A stretch of 64,000 nt of DNA from Leishmania donovani (taxonomy: Eukaryota; Euglenozoa; Kinetoplastea; Trypanosomatida; Trypanosomatidae): assembly GCF_000227135.1 (NCBI RefSeq), contig NC_018239.1, positions 62,001-126,000 of the forward strand. The letters run 5' to 3'. How positions within the stretch are numbered: the first letter of the stretch is position 1; each line of letters begins with the position of its first letter. A program made the translations under genes and the position numbers. Of this stretch, positions 48,363 to 59,318 are shown in pieces. The notes below the pieces were generated by a model. The model ran no database searches and was not told where the DNA came from. It saw only the letters and a program-made list of their open reading frames with translations.

Positions 48363-51300
48363 ATGGAGGGCAACGCCTCATCGCGCCAGCAGCGCCCCTT
48401 CTACGCAGGTGTGGCAGATCCCTTCATCGCACCCTCCCCTTCCTCGCCACAGCGCTCGGCCAGCGTCGCCGCCGGCGTGCCCGCCGCAGCCACAGTGACG
48501 ACAGTGATTCACATGAACGACACTGAGGACGACGAGAAGCCGAAGGCACAAGAATCGGTGGTTGATGACGCTGACACAGACATGGCACGCACGGCTGCCG
48601 AGGTCACTGCGGCGGAGGCGCTTGATTCGAGGCGAGGCGCAGAAGCGGTGACGGCGGGCGCCGGCGGTCACGCGACGCTCTGGGCAGATCGAGTGGAAAC
48701 AGTGACGGCCTACCAGCTGGCCTCGGCGGCCCTTCGACGTCTGCCCACGCGCACCGCCCCCGTCGACAAGGACGTTTGGAGAAGGCAGCGGACGGAGGAG
48801 GGGACGACGTCAAGAGTTGCAGCGAGCGCCACGCACGCAGACGTCAGCGCGTCGCCGCCGCAACCCTCAGCAGCCCCGCGTGGGATCATCTTCGACGACG
48901 CCGATCAACCAGCAGCGTGCACCACCGGCCCCTCTCTGCAAACCCCAAGTGCGGAGCAGGTGCGCGTGGCAGTCTTCACAGCCGTGTCGCCGTCTTCGAG
49001 TCGCTTTCAAGTACCGCCGCTACAGGCAGCACACATGCATGCTGTGCAACCGTCGCCCCACACTTCATCGCATAAAGGCGAGGAAAGTGCCGTGCTCACC
49101 TCCTCCGAAGGTCAGAGCTCCAGCAGCGCCAACGTATACCGTCACACGGACCGCCAGGGCAAAGGAGAGGCCGCTGAGGGCGCGAACGCCCGTGATGACG
49201 CGGACGACGAGGACGACGTTGCTGCACGGGTGCTCTTCTCGCTGCATCGAAAAGATGACATGATCAGGCAGCTCACGCACGCCGTTGAGGCGCTGCAAGA
49301 CGAAAACGCTCTGCTGCGCAGCCTTCGTGCAGCGGCTCCGCAGGCGGATGCCGTCCCGCCGCCACCAGCGACCGGATTGGCACTGTCTCCAGATAGGGTG
49401 AAGACACCCTCCCCGTCGTGGCCTGCGACGCCGGTGCGTTGGTGGGGGACGAAGCACAAGACCGCGCTGTCTGATGGCCTTGGGCCGCGGCACGAAAGCT
49501 CGCAAGCTCTCGAGGGGAGTGGCCATGCCAACGTGAAGGAGCAGCCCCTGCGCACCTCCCCATCCCTCTCTGCTGCGCATGCTGCTGTGAGCACCATCGC
49601 TGCTCTGCAGCGCACGCTCGCTGACAAGGAGGCGGAGCTGGAAGCGCTTCGATCACAAGTCGTCACCGCCGGCAATAAGAACGACACTCGAGACGCCACT
49701 GCGCCTGCGGAAGCGCCGCCTGTGGAATACAGCGCTGGTGATTCCGTGATATCTGGCGCTCGAGGCGCGCCATCCGCGTCGCCGTCCGCGGCGGAGGCGG
49801 CTGCAGAGTCTCGCATCGCCCAGCTTGAGTGGCAGCTGCAGAACGTTCAGCAAGAGAAGCGGGAGGACACGCACACGCTGCGTGACCATATCGACCATCT
49901 CACACGTGAACTGCACCGAAAGAGTCGCGACATGGAGCGGCAACAGCGGCACCACAAGCTCGAGCTAGCAGCCCTTCAGCAGGAGGTGACGGCCTTGGCC
50001 GACCAGCTTGAAGAGCAGATCCGTGTCTCCGCGAGCGCAACAGCAGCACCACCGAGGCGGGAGCCAGAGGCGGAACAGCTGATGGAGCTGCAACGTGAGC
50101 TGGCGCAGGCGAAGGCGCGGGAGGCGCTGCTGCTGACCGAACGTGCCGCTACGCAGCAGCGCTGGCTGCGAGAGATGGAGGAGCAGAAGAGTTTGCTCGA
50201 CGAAGCGCGTGCGGACGCTGCGCGAGAAGAGCAGCAGAATGAGTGCCGTGTGCAGCAGGAGCGGCAGCTGGCTCAGAAGGCAGCCCAACAGCAGCAGCAG
50301 CTCGAGGAGCAGGTGCATCAGTACAAAGAGGCCCTCGCACAAGCGAAGCGAGAGCTGTCGGACCTGCGTGCAGTACATCAGCGAACGGAGGAAACAGTGT
50401 CAGAGCAGAGGCGGCAGCTCCAGCGCATCAGCCACGACATCGCCACAGCGGCGCTGGAACGAGCTCATGATGAGCAGCGAGCTGCGCGCGCGGAAGAGCA
50501 AGTTAGGCTGCTCCACCAGCAGCTGAGCCAAGCAGCGGCCACCGTCGCATCGCAAGAGGCTGAGTTGGAATCGCTCCGGCAAGCTCGCCAGGACGAGGCG
50601 GCCGCGGCTGTCGCGCTGCAAGAGGAAGAGCACGCCGCGCTGCTCAAGCAAGTTAAAGGCTGCATGAAGGGCAGTGAGGCCGTGGAGAGCGCGTTGCTGG
50701 CGGCGGAGAGCAGCAGACGGGCGATGGCCTCTCAACTGACGCGTGCACTGGAAGAGCGAAATGAGTACCACCGACTTCTCCGTGAGGCATCGGTGCAGGC
50801 ACAGGCGCAGCTGTTGGAGCAGCAGCAGCTCCTCAGCGAAGGTAACGATTTAGTGCACCGGCGGCTGCAAGAGGCCCAAGAGCATCTTCTGCAGCGCACA
50901 GAGACCCTCGAGACGACGCAGCGTGAACTACAGGCAGCCCAGCAACGGATGCTGGCCCTCAAAGACGAACTCACGCGCTCCCAGGCAGCGCAACGTCAGC
51001 TTGGCGAAGAGCTGCACGCCGCACAGGCGAGGCACGAGGCGCAGACTGCACAGCTCGTGCATGCGAAGGAGGGCTTGAAGGATGCGTTGCATGCACAGCT
51101 GGCCACGATGGGCAAACTTCGCAGAAAGGAGAAGCAGCTGCACTCGCAACAGGCGGCGGCGCAGCGGGCGATGGAGCGGCGACAAGAGGAGCAGCGAGCA
51201 CTCCAGGGCATTGTGAACCTTCTGTGGTCGCCGGCGGTGTTCCTGTCACCGACGTGCCCGCGGGCTTCTGGGGTGCGGCCGCACGAGTCCAGTCGCATAT

Positions 51301-53216
51301 TGCGCCTGCCGCCACCGCAGGTAGTGAGGAGTGCAGCGACGCTGGCGCCCGAGGGCATGCCGGCCATGTCGCGTAGGGCCCTCGCGATGCTGGAGCGGAG
51401 CGCCACCATTCATACGAGGAGATCTTGCCAGATCCGGAAACGGCGATCGGTGAGCATGGCTGGTGCTTCAGCTGCAGAAGTTGCTGGTGTCCGTGCGGAT
51501 GCCGAGAACGAAGATGTCGATGAAACCGTGCGCCCGTCGCGGTCGGCGTCGTCGGTGTCCTCCGCCGCAGCGTCCGTGGTGATGTCCGCTGTCAGCTGGG
51601 ACAACGTGCCGGCGGCCTCAATCAGCGATGGCGACACGGCACTCGAAGAACGCCATCGCACCGCGGCAGCAGCTTCGGAGGAAGGCGATGTGTCGGCGAA
51701 TTCGAGAGCTGCCGCATCCGCGAGGGTGCCCCTTCACTCCCGCCTCGATGGCGGCCCGCCGGCGCTCGAGAGGCAGCTGGAGCGCTCTGCCATCGACCAC
51801 GAAGGAGAAGGGCGAACAGCGGCAACCGAGGCGGACCCCTCTATCCTGCGCCTTCTCCGTGCCATTCGCGATGCTATCGAGCAGATGTGCGCAGCATACA
51901 CCGCCGCGCAGCATGAGCTGGGCACCAAGCGGATTGCAGTGCGGACGCTGGTGAAGGAGAGGAAGGCGCAGCAGGTTCAGCTGGAGGAGCTGCGCGCTAC
52001 GCTTCAAGAGCAGCGGCACAAGGCTGAGCGGCTGCGGCGCGACGCGGTTCAGTCCGTGCGTGCGGCGTCTCAAGCGGAGCTCGAGAAGGTGTGCCATGCA
52101 TGGCAGGAGAAGTGCGAGGCGGGTATGGCTTTTCAGCTGCAAACCTATGAGGAACAACATCGGCGCGCGGTGGCGGAGGTCTTGAAGGCGTGTGTAGAGC
52201 ACGTGCAAGCGGAGCTCATCGTCTTTGTAGAACTTCTGCCCACCACTCTGAGTGCTGGATTAGCGAGAGTCGCGGCGGCGTCGGCAGAGCGCACGCGCGA
52301 CGAAGTGTTGCGAGAAGTGCATCATCAGTACTGGTGCTCCCCGAGCACCACGAGCGCAGCCCATGACCTCGTCTGTGATAATGGCCGTGGTGCGCAGGCG
52401 CGTCACACAAGCACCGCCGCCGCGGCTGCTGATGACGTGTCTCTTCTCTCGTTGGGACTTGAGGTGCAGCCCGAAGTGCAGGCAGAGTGCGACGCGATCA
52501 TCCGCGACGTTCTCCACATGGCGGGTGGATGGGCCGACTTGACGAGTGCCGTGCTCGTCGCCAACAGCACCGCCGCCGCGGACTATCCGTCAGGGAGCGT
52601 TCTGCCCTTCTCAGCGTTGCCGGCTCCGCAGCCGTGCACGCTGACGTACGGCGCCGCGTTGGAGAGCCGCGCCTCTCCCCCTGATGCCGAGCCGGCTCGA
52701 AGAATCGTGGTGAACGCCGAAGCCGCTCTCTGGTCTGCCGAGGAGATGGCGGAGCTTAGGGAAGTGATCCATGCACACGTTACTCGCTCATTGTCGGCGC
52801 TGACGGCAGCGGCATCGCGCTCCTCGTTAGCGGGCGTGACCACGAGCGTATCGAGAAACGGGGCAAGTGAAGAGCGGCAGGGCGTGGATGCTCACGCGCG
52901 AGACGCACCTGCCACCGTCGGTGGTGCGAGTGGCGGCACCAGATCCACGAATGTCAAGGGAAGGGTCCCCGGCGAAGAGTCGAAGACCGCTCTACCACGC
53001 TGGATGCGCGAAGGGAGCGCATCCACTCGGCCAGCCTCATCACCATCGCGCTGCTCACCCGTCAGGGAGACCGAGAGCACGTCAACTCCGCCGAGAAGCT
53101 CTGCCGTTGAAGACGCGGCCGCTGCTCGGGTGCCCTTGCACCACCAGCAGCCTCGCCTGCTTGCCCTGCTTCTGGATGCGTGTGTCACACATGTGCACGC
53201 GCGGTTGCTGGCGTGA
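48363..53216 (+). CDS. Large coiled-coil protein, 1,617 aa
   Basis: The ATG at 48363 (MEGNASSRQQRPFYAGVADPF) is the first in a frame of 1,617 codons. A Ser/Ala/Asp-rich, probably disordered N-terminus (1-285) leads into a short helical segment (about 290-325, RKDDMIRQLTHAVEALQDEN). A long coiled coil of Gln/Glu/Ala/Arg/Leu heptads spans about 405-950, and after a disordered linker a second one lies at about 1,160-1,290. No enzymatic motif, membrane segment or named domain was seen. The C-terminal region has a further helix-rich block (EEMAELREVIHAHVTRSL) and ends in a His/Leu-rich helix. The architecture fits a structural protein of the cytoskeleton, basal body or flagellum, or a Golgi tether. 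This is inference from coiled-coil content alone. Confidence 0.85.
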   Translation: MEGNASSRQQRPFYAGVADPFIAPSPSSPQRSASVAAGVPAAATVTTVIHMNDTEDDEKPKAQESVVDDADTDMARTAAEVTAAEALDSRRGAEAVTAGAGGHATLWADRVETVTAYQLASAALRRLPTRTAPVDKDVWRRQRTEEGTTSRVAASATHADVSASPPQPSAAPRGIIFDDADQPAACTTGPSLQTPSAEQVRVAVFTAVSPSSSRFQVPPLQAAHMHAVQPSPHTSSHKGEESAVLTSSEGQSSSSANVYRHTDRQGKGEAAEGANARDDADDEDDVAARVLFSLHRKDDMIRQLTHAVEALQDENALLRSLRAAAPQADAVPPPPATGLALSPDRVKTPSPSWPATPVRWWGTKHKTALSDGLGPRHESSQALEGSGHANVKEQPLRTSPSLSAAHAAVSTIAALQRTLADKEAELEALRSQVVTAGNKNDTRDATAPAEAPPVEYSAGDSVISGARGAPSASPSAAEAAAESRIAQLEWQLQNVQQEKREDTHTLRDHIDHLTRELHRKSRDMERQQRHHKLELAALQQEVTALADQLEEQIRVSASATAAPPRREPEAEQLMELQRELAQAKAREALLLTERAATQQRWLREMEEQKSLLDEARADAAREEQQNECRVQQERQLAQKAAQQQQQLEEQVHQYKEALAQAKRELSDLRAVHQRTEETVSEQRRQLQRISHDIATAALERAHDEQRAARAEEQVRLLHQQLSQAAATVASQEAELESLRQARQDEAAAAVALQEEEHAALLKQVKGCMKGSEAVESALLAAESSRRAMASQLTRALEERNEYHRLLREASVQAQAQLLEQQQLLSEGNDLVHRRLQEAQEHLLQRTETLETTQRELQAAQQRMLALKDELTRSQAAQRQLGEELHAAQARHEAQTAQLVHAKEGLKDALHAQLATMGKLRRKEKQLHSQQAAAQRAMERRQEEQRALQGIVNLLWSPAVFLSPTCPRASGVRPHESSRILRLPPPQVVRSAATLAPEGMPAMSRRALAMLERSATIHTRRSCQIRKRRSVSMAGASAAEVAGVRADAENEDVDETVRPSRSASSVSSAAASVVMSAVSWDNVPAASISDGDTALEERHRTAAAASEEGDVSANSRAAASARVPLHSRLDGGPPALERQLERSAIDHEGEGRTAATEADPSILRLLRAIRDAIEQMCAAYTAAQHELGTKRIAVRTLVKERKAQQVQLEELRATLQEQRHKAERLRRDAVQSVRAASQAELEKVCHAWQEKCEAGMAFQLQTYEEQHRRAVAEVLKACVEHVQAELIVFVELLPTTLSAGLARVAAASAERTRDEVLREVHHQYWCSPSTTSAAHDLVCDNGRGAQARHTSTAAAAADDVSLLSLGLEVQPEVQAECDAIIRDVLHMAGGWADLTSAVLVANSTAAADYPSGSVLPFSALPAPQPCTLTYGAALESRASPPDAEPARRIVVNAEAALWSAEEMAELREVIHAHVTRSLSALTAAASRSSLAGVTTSVSRNGASEERQGVDAHARDAPATVGGASGGTRSTNVKGRVPGEESKTALPRWMREGSASTRPASSPSRCSPVRETESTSTPPRSSAVEDAAAARVPLHHQQPRLLALLLDACVTHVHARLLA

Positions 53217-53621
53217 TGCCGCATCGTCGACACAGCACTCCGCAACAAGAAGCCGCCAAATTGCTCCTAGTCGTCTGGGCACACGTGTGTGCGAGTCCTC
53301 CGGGTATGCGCGCAACGGTGCGCCGCTTCCAGGCCTCAATGCAAGCATGCACAGACGTACCCGTAGCCCCGCCACGCCCCATGCGAGTGTTTTTTTTTGC
53401 GTTCGTGACGGGAACCGGATTCGACGCGAGGTGGCGCGACACGCGCCGCCTCGCCTCTTTTTTGATGCCCTCCGCTGTTCCCTCCACTCGATCCAAAGCC
53501 CCTCCGTCACCTCTTCCTCCCTTCCTCCATCTCTCTCTCTCTCTTGCGCGCCCGATGTCAGGTGAAGAGCTCATACGATAACGGTGTTCACCATCGCCTC
53601 TTACGTGCTTGAACGTTGCAG
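53217..53621. other. Short spacer before the SAC3-family gene
   Basis: It contains a T run (53390-53398) and a C/T-rich stretch that ends in the acceptor near 53560. Nothing else was seen. Confidence 0.6.
53512..53561 (+). promoter_or_regulatory. Probable trans-splice acceptor for the SAC3-family gene
   Basis: A C/T tract including (CT)n at 53529-53544 precedes GTCAG, with AG at 53560-53561. It gives a 5' UTR of about 60 nt. Confidence 0.5.
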
Positions 53622-56600
53622 ATGCAGGGATCTCCATACGGTCACCATCAACTACAGCCACCGCCGCAGCAGGGCCGCCAATCGGCTACTGCTGAAGCGG
53701 TCGATGTCCCCTACAGCGATGCGAACATAGCGACGGTGCTGTCGCTGTCGCCCTTCTCAGAGTTTTGCAAGTTGCGTGATAAGTGGGCCGCCAAGCCGCT
53801 GATCCGCGGCCGCTATGTCGGCATGTGCGGCGGCGACCCGGCGCAGCGGGAGCGGCGCGAAGACTTCGAGTACATCACGCTCAGCGCCTCACCCTCGGCA
53901 TCTTCCCATGCCTTTGGCGGCAGTGCACATCGGAGCGCCATGTGGGGGCAAGTAGAGGCGTACAGCCGATCCGCAGCAGGCAAGACGATTGATCCGGCCC
54001 AGCAGCGGACGCCGCTGGCGCTGGAGAAGTCGATGCACTTTCTTGTCGAGCACTACCTGCGCGTGCCGCACACGCCCCTCGTCTACACGGAGCCTTTCCG
54101 CATTTGGGGCTACCTATGGGACCGGTTTCGCGGTATCCGCACGACGTGGGGTCCTCAGCTGCCCCCGAGCAACGTTAGCCTTCAGGGATACGTGGACAGC
54201 GAAACGGATCGCACGCTCTCCGTGGAAGAGCTGCACCGCGAGAGCTACCGTCGCGTGCGCTGGCTCGAGTTCACCGTCGCCGCACTCGCCGTGGGCGGGG
54301 CGTACCTCTGCTGCTCCCCCGAAGGCTGCCAGCGGTTCATGCAAGACAAGAAGCAGTTCCTCGAGTCCATGTCACAGTGCTTCACCGACCTCACCGTCTT
54401 CTACCGGGCAGAGCAGCGGCACCGCAACGCCGAGTTCTTCTCTGTGCTGCTGCTGCTCTACGGCCTGCAACAGGAGATGAAGGTCGAGGACCGCTCGTCG
54501 TTCTGCCGCTTCCACACGGTCATCGTGAACGGCGAGCCTCGCCTGTGTCCAGAGAACGCGTCGGAAAGTGTCAACCTTGCGCAGGTGTACCGAGAGCTGG
54601 AGAAGCAGCCGCACATGCTCGAGACGCAGCCGGTGCGGGTGGCCCTTGAGCTCATTCACTTCTGGGCGGCGCGGCAGTGGTTTCAGTTCTTCGAATTCTG
54701 CAAGTCTGCCCCCATGACACCGCTGCAGCGCGCTGTCGTCTTTCAGTCCTTCACCTACGGTCGCTACCGCGCGGTGCTGGATCTCGTGTTGCCCAACTAC
54801 TACGTCTATCCAAAACTGCGCGTGCGACATGCCATCCTGGTTGCCGAGTTGGCCGACCAGCTCATGATGGGCCACGATCATTGCCTCGAGTTCCTGAAGC
54901 GGATGGGCCTTGACGCTCAACTCGAGTGCAAGACTCCGCACCAGCTGCAACAGCAAGCGGCAAGCTCCTTTTACCCCATCGCGTCACCAACGTCCGGCCC
55001 CACGGCTGCCACCGTCGCAGGAGCCTCAGCGAGTGGTGCTAAAGCCGGCTGGTACCTGAACCTGTGCCACCCGAACTCGGACCCTCTCATCACGGCGGAT
55101 GAGCTCGAGAAGAGGTGCGTTAACAAGCGGGTTCTCTTCTTCCCCACGCACCCCGCCTTCTTTGGGTTTCGCGTCTCTCACGTGGCGTACGAGCGGTTCC
55201 CAGACGCGAAGGGCTTTCCAACCGCCGACACCGAAGACGTCTGTGATGCGCTTGCGGTGGCCGGAAGCAGCTCCCCAGTCGGCCGCGGCGCCGTGCGATC
55301 CCCATCGGGTCTTCAGGGCCGCGTCGTAACGCGGTCAAAGCCGGGTACGTTGCCGAGGAGGCGTTTGGGGTTGGCAAGCCGCGGCGACTACGGGGACGGC
55401 GGTGATGAGGACTACTACTTCGATGAGTACTGCCACGACGGCAGTAACGACGAAGAGTGCGAGAGGGATGACGGTAGCGGTAGCGGTGACGGCGGTGCCC
55501 ACCGGAACACGGGCGATGGCTGCGACTCGCCACCGCAGCAGCAATCAACGGTGTCTCCTCCCTCTGCGATGTCGCCCTCCTTGGACAAGGAAGCGGCTCT
55601 GCTTGGCCAGCTTGGGTGCCCCGTCAACCTGATGGAGGTGTTGGAGGTCTACTGCCCACCCTACAACAGCGAAGTTGCCGCGCTGCGGCTGTCGGACGCC
55701 AGCGAGGAGCTGTTTGCGTCGCTGCCGGCGCACCGCGCGGAAATGCTGCTCCGCTGCCGCCACGCGCACCTGCGAGCCCGACACTGGCAAAGGGCATCAG
55801 CGCGTGACGCTGACACGGCGGCGGCGGTGTCCGAGGAGGAGGCGCTGTACTGGGCAGAGAAGATGGAGATGGAGTCCGTCTCCACGGCGAGCAGCCTCTT
55901 CGACGGCAGCGATCACGATGATGTGGACGACGACGAGCGAGAGGGACATGACGTCGATGCGGCAGCGGCGCATCGCGCTGCAGTCGCGGACGTGTCGTTG
56001 TCATCGCAGGCCGACGCTCTCCCGCCAGCAGTCATCGAAGCCCGGCAGCTGCTCACCGCTATCCGGGATAACCCACTCTACGCGGCAGCCGCAGCAGACC
56101 GCGCGGAGGCGGAGGATAAGGCTCGGCGAGGAAAGCAGGAAGAGGCCGACGCGCGAAGAGGGGCAACCACCGCAGAGACAGCTCGAAGCGACCAACCGCA
56201 GCGGGCGCTGGCACTGACCGAGACGGGTCAATGCACTGTCGCTCCCCTACCAGACAACGGCAACGATGAGGCCGGCCAGCGCTGCAAGTCGCAGAACCCA
56301 CGTGTTGCTGTAGAGCCGCCAACGACGCTGCCGACTCGGAGCCTAGTGGACATGATTGGAAACGATGCTGATGCGCAGGCGGTTACAGAGGGCAGCTCGA
56401 GGGGCCCCCGAGATGCGAGCGCGACGCATCAGGAGCGGCAGCAAAGTATGGACCAGGAAGACTCAGCCACGACGGTGGAGACGCACCGGCATCTGCAGCC
56501 ACAGAAGCCAGCGTCCCCATCACCTCCACTGTCGATGCCGACGCTTCAGCCTCTCGTGTCCACGGCGGCCAACGTGTTCACACCTGGCAAACGTGAGCCG

Positions 56601-59318
56601 ATCGTTGTTGCTGGCACCGGCAGCACAACACCGATCCCCACGGCGGGGCAGCGCGAGGGCAGCAGCGGCAGCAGCAGCGGTAGCGGTGCACCGATGCTAG
56701 GCTACAGCCACCTGAAGCCGCTGAAGCAGACGCTGTCCGGCGACGGTGAGGATAACGAGAAGAGCGCTGGCGCTGACACAGAGCCAGGGATTTTGAGTGG
56801 CAGTGACGGGTCCATCTCCGCGTCTGCTGCCGACGGCTCCGAGGCGACATCGGACAGCAGCTCCGCCGAGGGCGGCACATCGGCGCCGCCCTGTCCGCCT
56901 CTGTGGGGCGGACAGCGTCCCTTGCCGGTGCCACCGTCGAAGGCGACGTCCGACAGCTTCACGCCGCGGTTTCCACTGGAAGCGCGACCCGAATATTCAG
57001 CAGCGGGTGCAGCGTCTCACCGCACCGGCGGAGAGGCGGCACGAGGAGTCGCTAGCGAGAACGAGAGCGGCGAGGATGCTGTTGTGGAGGTGCAGGCACG
57101 CGTCAGCGACGGTGTCTGGAAGCACCACAAGCCCGAGACGGCGTGGCAGCGCGGTGTGCTCGTGCAGCGACCGTCACCGGTACCTATCCCTGCCGCCTCC
57201 GTGGACGTCTTCGCTCGCGCGTGCGTTCCTCTTATTGAGGAGTACCTGCATCTGTGGGTGCGACTGACACACGAAGACGACGCGACGCTGCGCACCGCAG
57301 CGCAGTACGTGCTCGACATCCGCGAAGCCGAAGCAGAGGCGCCAGCTACGCAGAGCGCCAACGGTGGCCCCGAGGGCGGCGATGAAGCTAGTTGTGCGGT
57401 ACAAACTCGGCGAGGGCGCCTGGCGCAACGTCGCTACAGCAGCGCACTGAGAGGCGGAGGAGGAGCAACAGCGGCAGCGTCCACGTGGTGGCGGCAGCGG
57501 CGTCTGCAATGCACCGCCCGTGCGATGGCGCTCGTGGCTCGTCAGCTTCTCACGACGGCGGTGCTTCGGGGCAGCATGAGCGAGTACGGGCAGCTGATGT
57601 GGGACCTCTCCCTATCAGGGTGGGCGCCCTCAAAGGCGGCAGACCACGATTCGGCTTTTGGCAGCGGTCTCCGCGCAACGGACCCTATCCGCAGAGGCGT
57701 GGCGAAGGCGCGCGCGGCGCAGCGGCACTGTGCCGCCTATGACGACAGCGATGACGCGCGAGCGGCACGCCTAAGCCGTGGTTGCTCCGCCGCCGTGCTC
57801 TCTGCAAGCAACGTTGACGCGATTCTCGCCGCTGCGCAGACACGATCTAACAGGACTTTGGCGAGCAGCGCGGATGGCACAGTAACCGCATGGCCCGTGG
57901 CTGCGAGTACTGCTTCGACGCGCTCTGCGATGCCCTTCACGTTCACGCAGGAAAAGGCAGGTCTAGGCTACGCGAAGGACACATGCGAGGCCGCCTTGGA
58001 CGAAGCCTTGAACACCGTCTTCAGCTGCGCCGTTGGAGGAGTGACGCTGCCCGCCCGCGACTCACTCGCAGCTTTACTCTCCAGTGCGGTCGACGTGTCG
58101 CTCGACTCTGCCGGCGCTTGCAGCCGCTCCCGCCGCACCTGCACAGCGGCAGCGCTTCAGCTCACCAGCATCTACATCTGGGTGAGCACCGAGAGCTACA
58201 GTGACCGCGAGTGCCCTGCCACGCCGGCAGCCGTAGCCAGCACCGGCGCGGCGGACGCGGCGCTGTTTGCTCGCCTGTTTCAGAATGAAAGGGAGCGGTG
58301 GCTCGTGTCCGTGATGCTTCCGGCAACCGCATGCGCGGCATTCGAGGTGTTCGGTGATGTGGATCACCGAAGCGATGATGATGAGCAAGCATCGCGGGGG
58401 CAGCCCAACGCCAGCCGACGGAGCGGGAAGCGTCGTCGCAGCAGCGCGCAGCACAGCCATGTCGGCGACAACACGCGCAGTGTCCTATGGCTGCGCGAAG
58501 TGGGCACTGACCCGCACAGCGCGTCGGCGTTCCCTCCAACCCCGCTTGCGGCGCGGCTGTTTCAACGCGATCATTTCGCAGACGTGCAGGTGGTGCGCTC
58601 CGCAGTGATGTCCTCCAGGCACAGCGTCGGCGCTGCGGCCCATGGGAGCAGCACACTGCCGCTCATGACACGTATCGCCCTCTACGGCTGCGACACGCAC
58701 ACGCTGCCGCGCTTGCGTGTGCGGCGCGATGGCGGGGTGCGGCTTGCGCAGCAGCACAGCGGCTTCTCGACGGATGACGGCCACGCAAAGGTTGAGCAGG
58801 TGAAAGCCTCGCCGGACTCCACGCGAGCGCTTGCGATGTCCCATGCTCACTACACGGCCCTCCTCACCGTCGACATCGCAGAACCGGGGTACATGGCGAA
58901 GGCGCGGCGTGCGTTGGCAGCGGTCGTGGCAAGTCACGTCGGGTACACGACGACTGCATCTGCGCGTGGCGCGGCGACGGCGATGGAGTGGAACGGTCAC
59001 TGGGAGGGGGTGCCGGAGCAGAACTGCGTGGAGGGAATTGTTTTGTGCCTCCTGAGCTCGCCCGCACAGTTGGCGGGCACTGCCTCCATCGTTGCGGAGC
59101 TCGAGGGCATGTTCTCAGACCTTTGGCATCACCGGCACGGCGCAGGCGAGAGGCGCAAGACTAGTATCATCGCCGCAGCTTCCGCGCCGGCTGTCGTGGG
59201 CGTTGAGATCGTGTACGGGGATGCAGAGGGGGCGAAGGCAGCCATGAAGAAGGGCATGCGGACGCTCCTGTCCATTTACGCGCAGCAGGCAATGGCTGCG
59301 CTGGACAGCGACAGCTGA
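53622..59318 (+). CDS. SAC3/GANP-family protein (putative mRNA export factor), 1,898 aa
   Basis: The first ATG is at 53622. The N-terminal ~430 residues look like a SAC3/GANP domain. GRYVGMCGGDPAQRERR stands where the family has the CPDMCPxxER block. AYSRSAAGK at 113-121 corresponds to the conserved EYSRS.A segment, followed by PLALEKSMHFLVEHYL. Helical repeats then contain ARQWFQFFEFCK and VFQSFTYGRYRAV, typical of the PCI-like half. This family forms the scaffold of the TREX-2 complex that links transcription with nuclear mRNA export. Residues about 560-1,140 are acidic and Ser/Gly-rich. The C-terminal third (about 1,170-1,898) is more ordered (VFARACVPLIEEYLHLWVRL) and may bind partners such as Sus1/centrin, although no such motif was proven. 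The family call is moderate to good. Confidence 0.82.
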   Translation: MQGSPYGHHQLQPPPQQGRQSATAEAVDVPYSDANIATVLSLSPFSEFCKLRDKWAAKPLIRGRYVGMCGGDPAQRERREDFEYITLSASPSASSHAFGGSAHRSAMWGQVEAYSRSAAGKTIDPAQQRTPLALEKSMHFLVEHYLRVPHTPLVYTEPFRIWGYLWDRFRGIRTTWGPQLPPSNVSLQGYVDSETDRTLSVEELHRESYRRVRWLEFTVAALAVGGAYLCCSPEGCQRFMQDKKQFLESMSQCFTDLTVFYRAEQRHRNAEFFSVLLLLYGLQQEMKVEDRSSFCRFHTVIVNGEPRLCPENASESVNLAQVYRELEKQPHMLETQPVRVALELIHFWAARQWFQFFEFCKSAPMTPLQRAVVFQSFTYGRYRAVLDLVLPNYYVYPKLRVRHAILVAELADQLMMGHDHCLEFLKRMGLDAQLECKTPHQLQQQAASSFYPIASPTSGPTAATVAGASASGAKAGWYLNLCHPNSDPLITADELEKRCVNKRVLFFPTHPAFFGFRVSHVAYERFPDAKGFPTADTEDVCDALAVAGSSSPVGRGAVRSPSGLQGRVVTRSKPGTLPRRRLGLASRGDYGDGGDEDYYFDEYCHDGSNDEECERDDGSGSGDGGAHRNTGDGCDSPPQQQSTVSPPSAMSPSLDKEAALLGQLGCPVNLMEVLEVYCPPYNSEVAALRLSDASEELFASLPAHRAEMLLRCRHAHLRARHWQRASARDADTAAAVSEEEALYWAEKMEMESVSTASSLFDGSDHDDVDDDEREGHDVDAAAAHRAAVADVSLSSQADALPPAVIEARQLLTAIRDNPLYAAAAADRAEAEDKARRGKQEEADARRGATTAETARSDQPQRALALTETGQCTVAPLPDNGNDEAGQRCKSQNPRVAVEPPTTLPTRSLVDMIGNDADAQAVTEGSSRGPRDASATHQERQQSMDQEDSATTVETHRHLQPQKPASPSPPLSMPTLQPLVSTAANVFTPGKREPIVVAGTGSTTPIPTAGQREGSSGSSSGSGAPMLGYSHLKPLKQTLSGDGEDNEKSAGADTEPGILSGSDGSISASAADGSEATSDSSSAEGGTSAPPCPPLWGGQRPLPVPPSKATSDSFTPRFPLEARPEYSAAGAASHRTGGEAARGVASENESGEDAVVEVQARVSDGVWKHHKPETAWQRGVLVQRPSPVPIPAASVDVFARACVPLIEEYLHLWVRLTHEDDATLRTAAQYVLDIREAEAEAPATQSANGGPEGGDEASCAVQTRRGRLAQRRYSSALRGGGGATAAASTWWRQRRLQCTARAMALVARQLLTTAVLRGSMSEYGQLMWDLSLSGWAPSKAADHDSAFGSGLRATDPIRRGVAKARAAQRHCAAYDDSDDARAARLSRGCSAAVLSASNVDAILAAAQTRSNRTLASSADGTVTAWPVAASTASTRSAMPFTFTQEKAGLGYAKDTCEAALDEALNTVFSCAVGGVTLPARDSLAALLSSAVDVSLDSAGACSRSRRTCTAAALQLTSIYIWVSTESYSDRECPATPAAVASTGAADAALFARLFQNERERWLVSVMLPATACAAFEVFGDVDHRSDDDEQASRGQPNASRRSGKRRRSSAQHSHVGDNTRSVLWLREVGTDPHSASAFPPTPLAARLFQRDHFADVQVVRSAVMSSRHSVGAAAHGSSTLPLMTRIALYGCDTHTLPRLRVRRDGGVRLAQQHSGFSTDDGHAKVEQVKASPDSTRALAMSHAHYTALLTVDIAEPGYMAKARRALAAVVASHVGYTTTASARGAATAMEWNGHWEGVPEQNCVEGIVLCLLSSPAQLAGTASIVAELEGMFSDLWHHRHGAGERRKTSIIAAASAPAVVGVEIVYGDAEGAKAAMKKGMRTLLSIYAQQAMAALDSDS

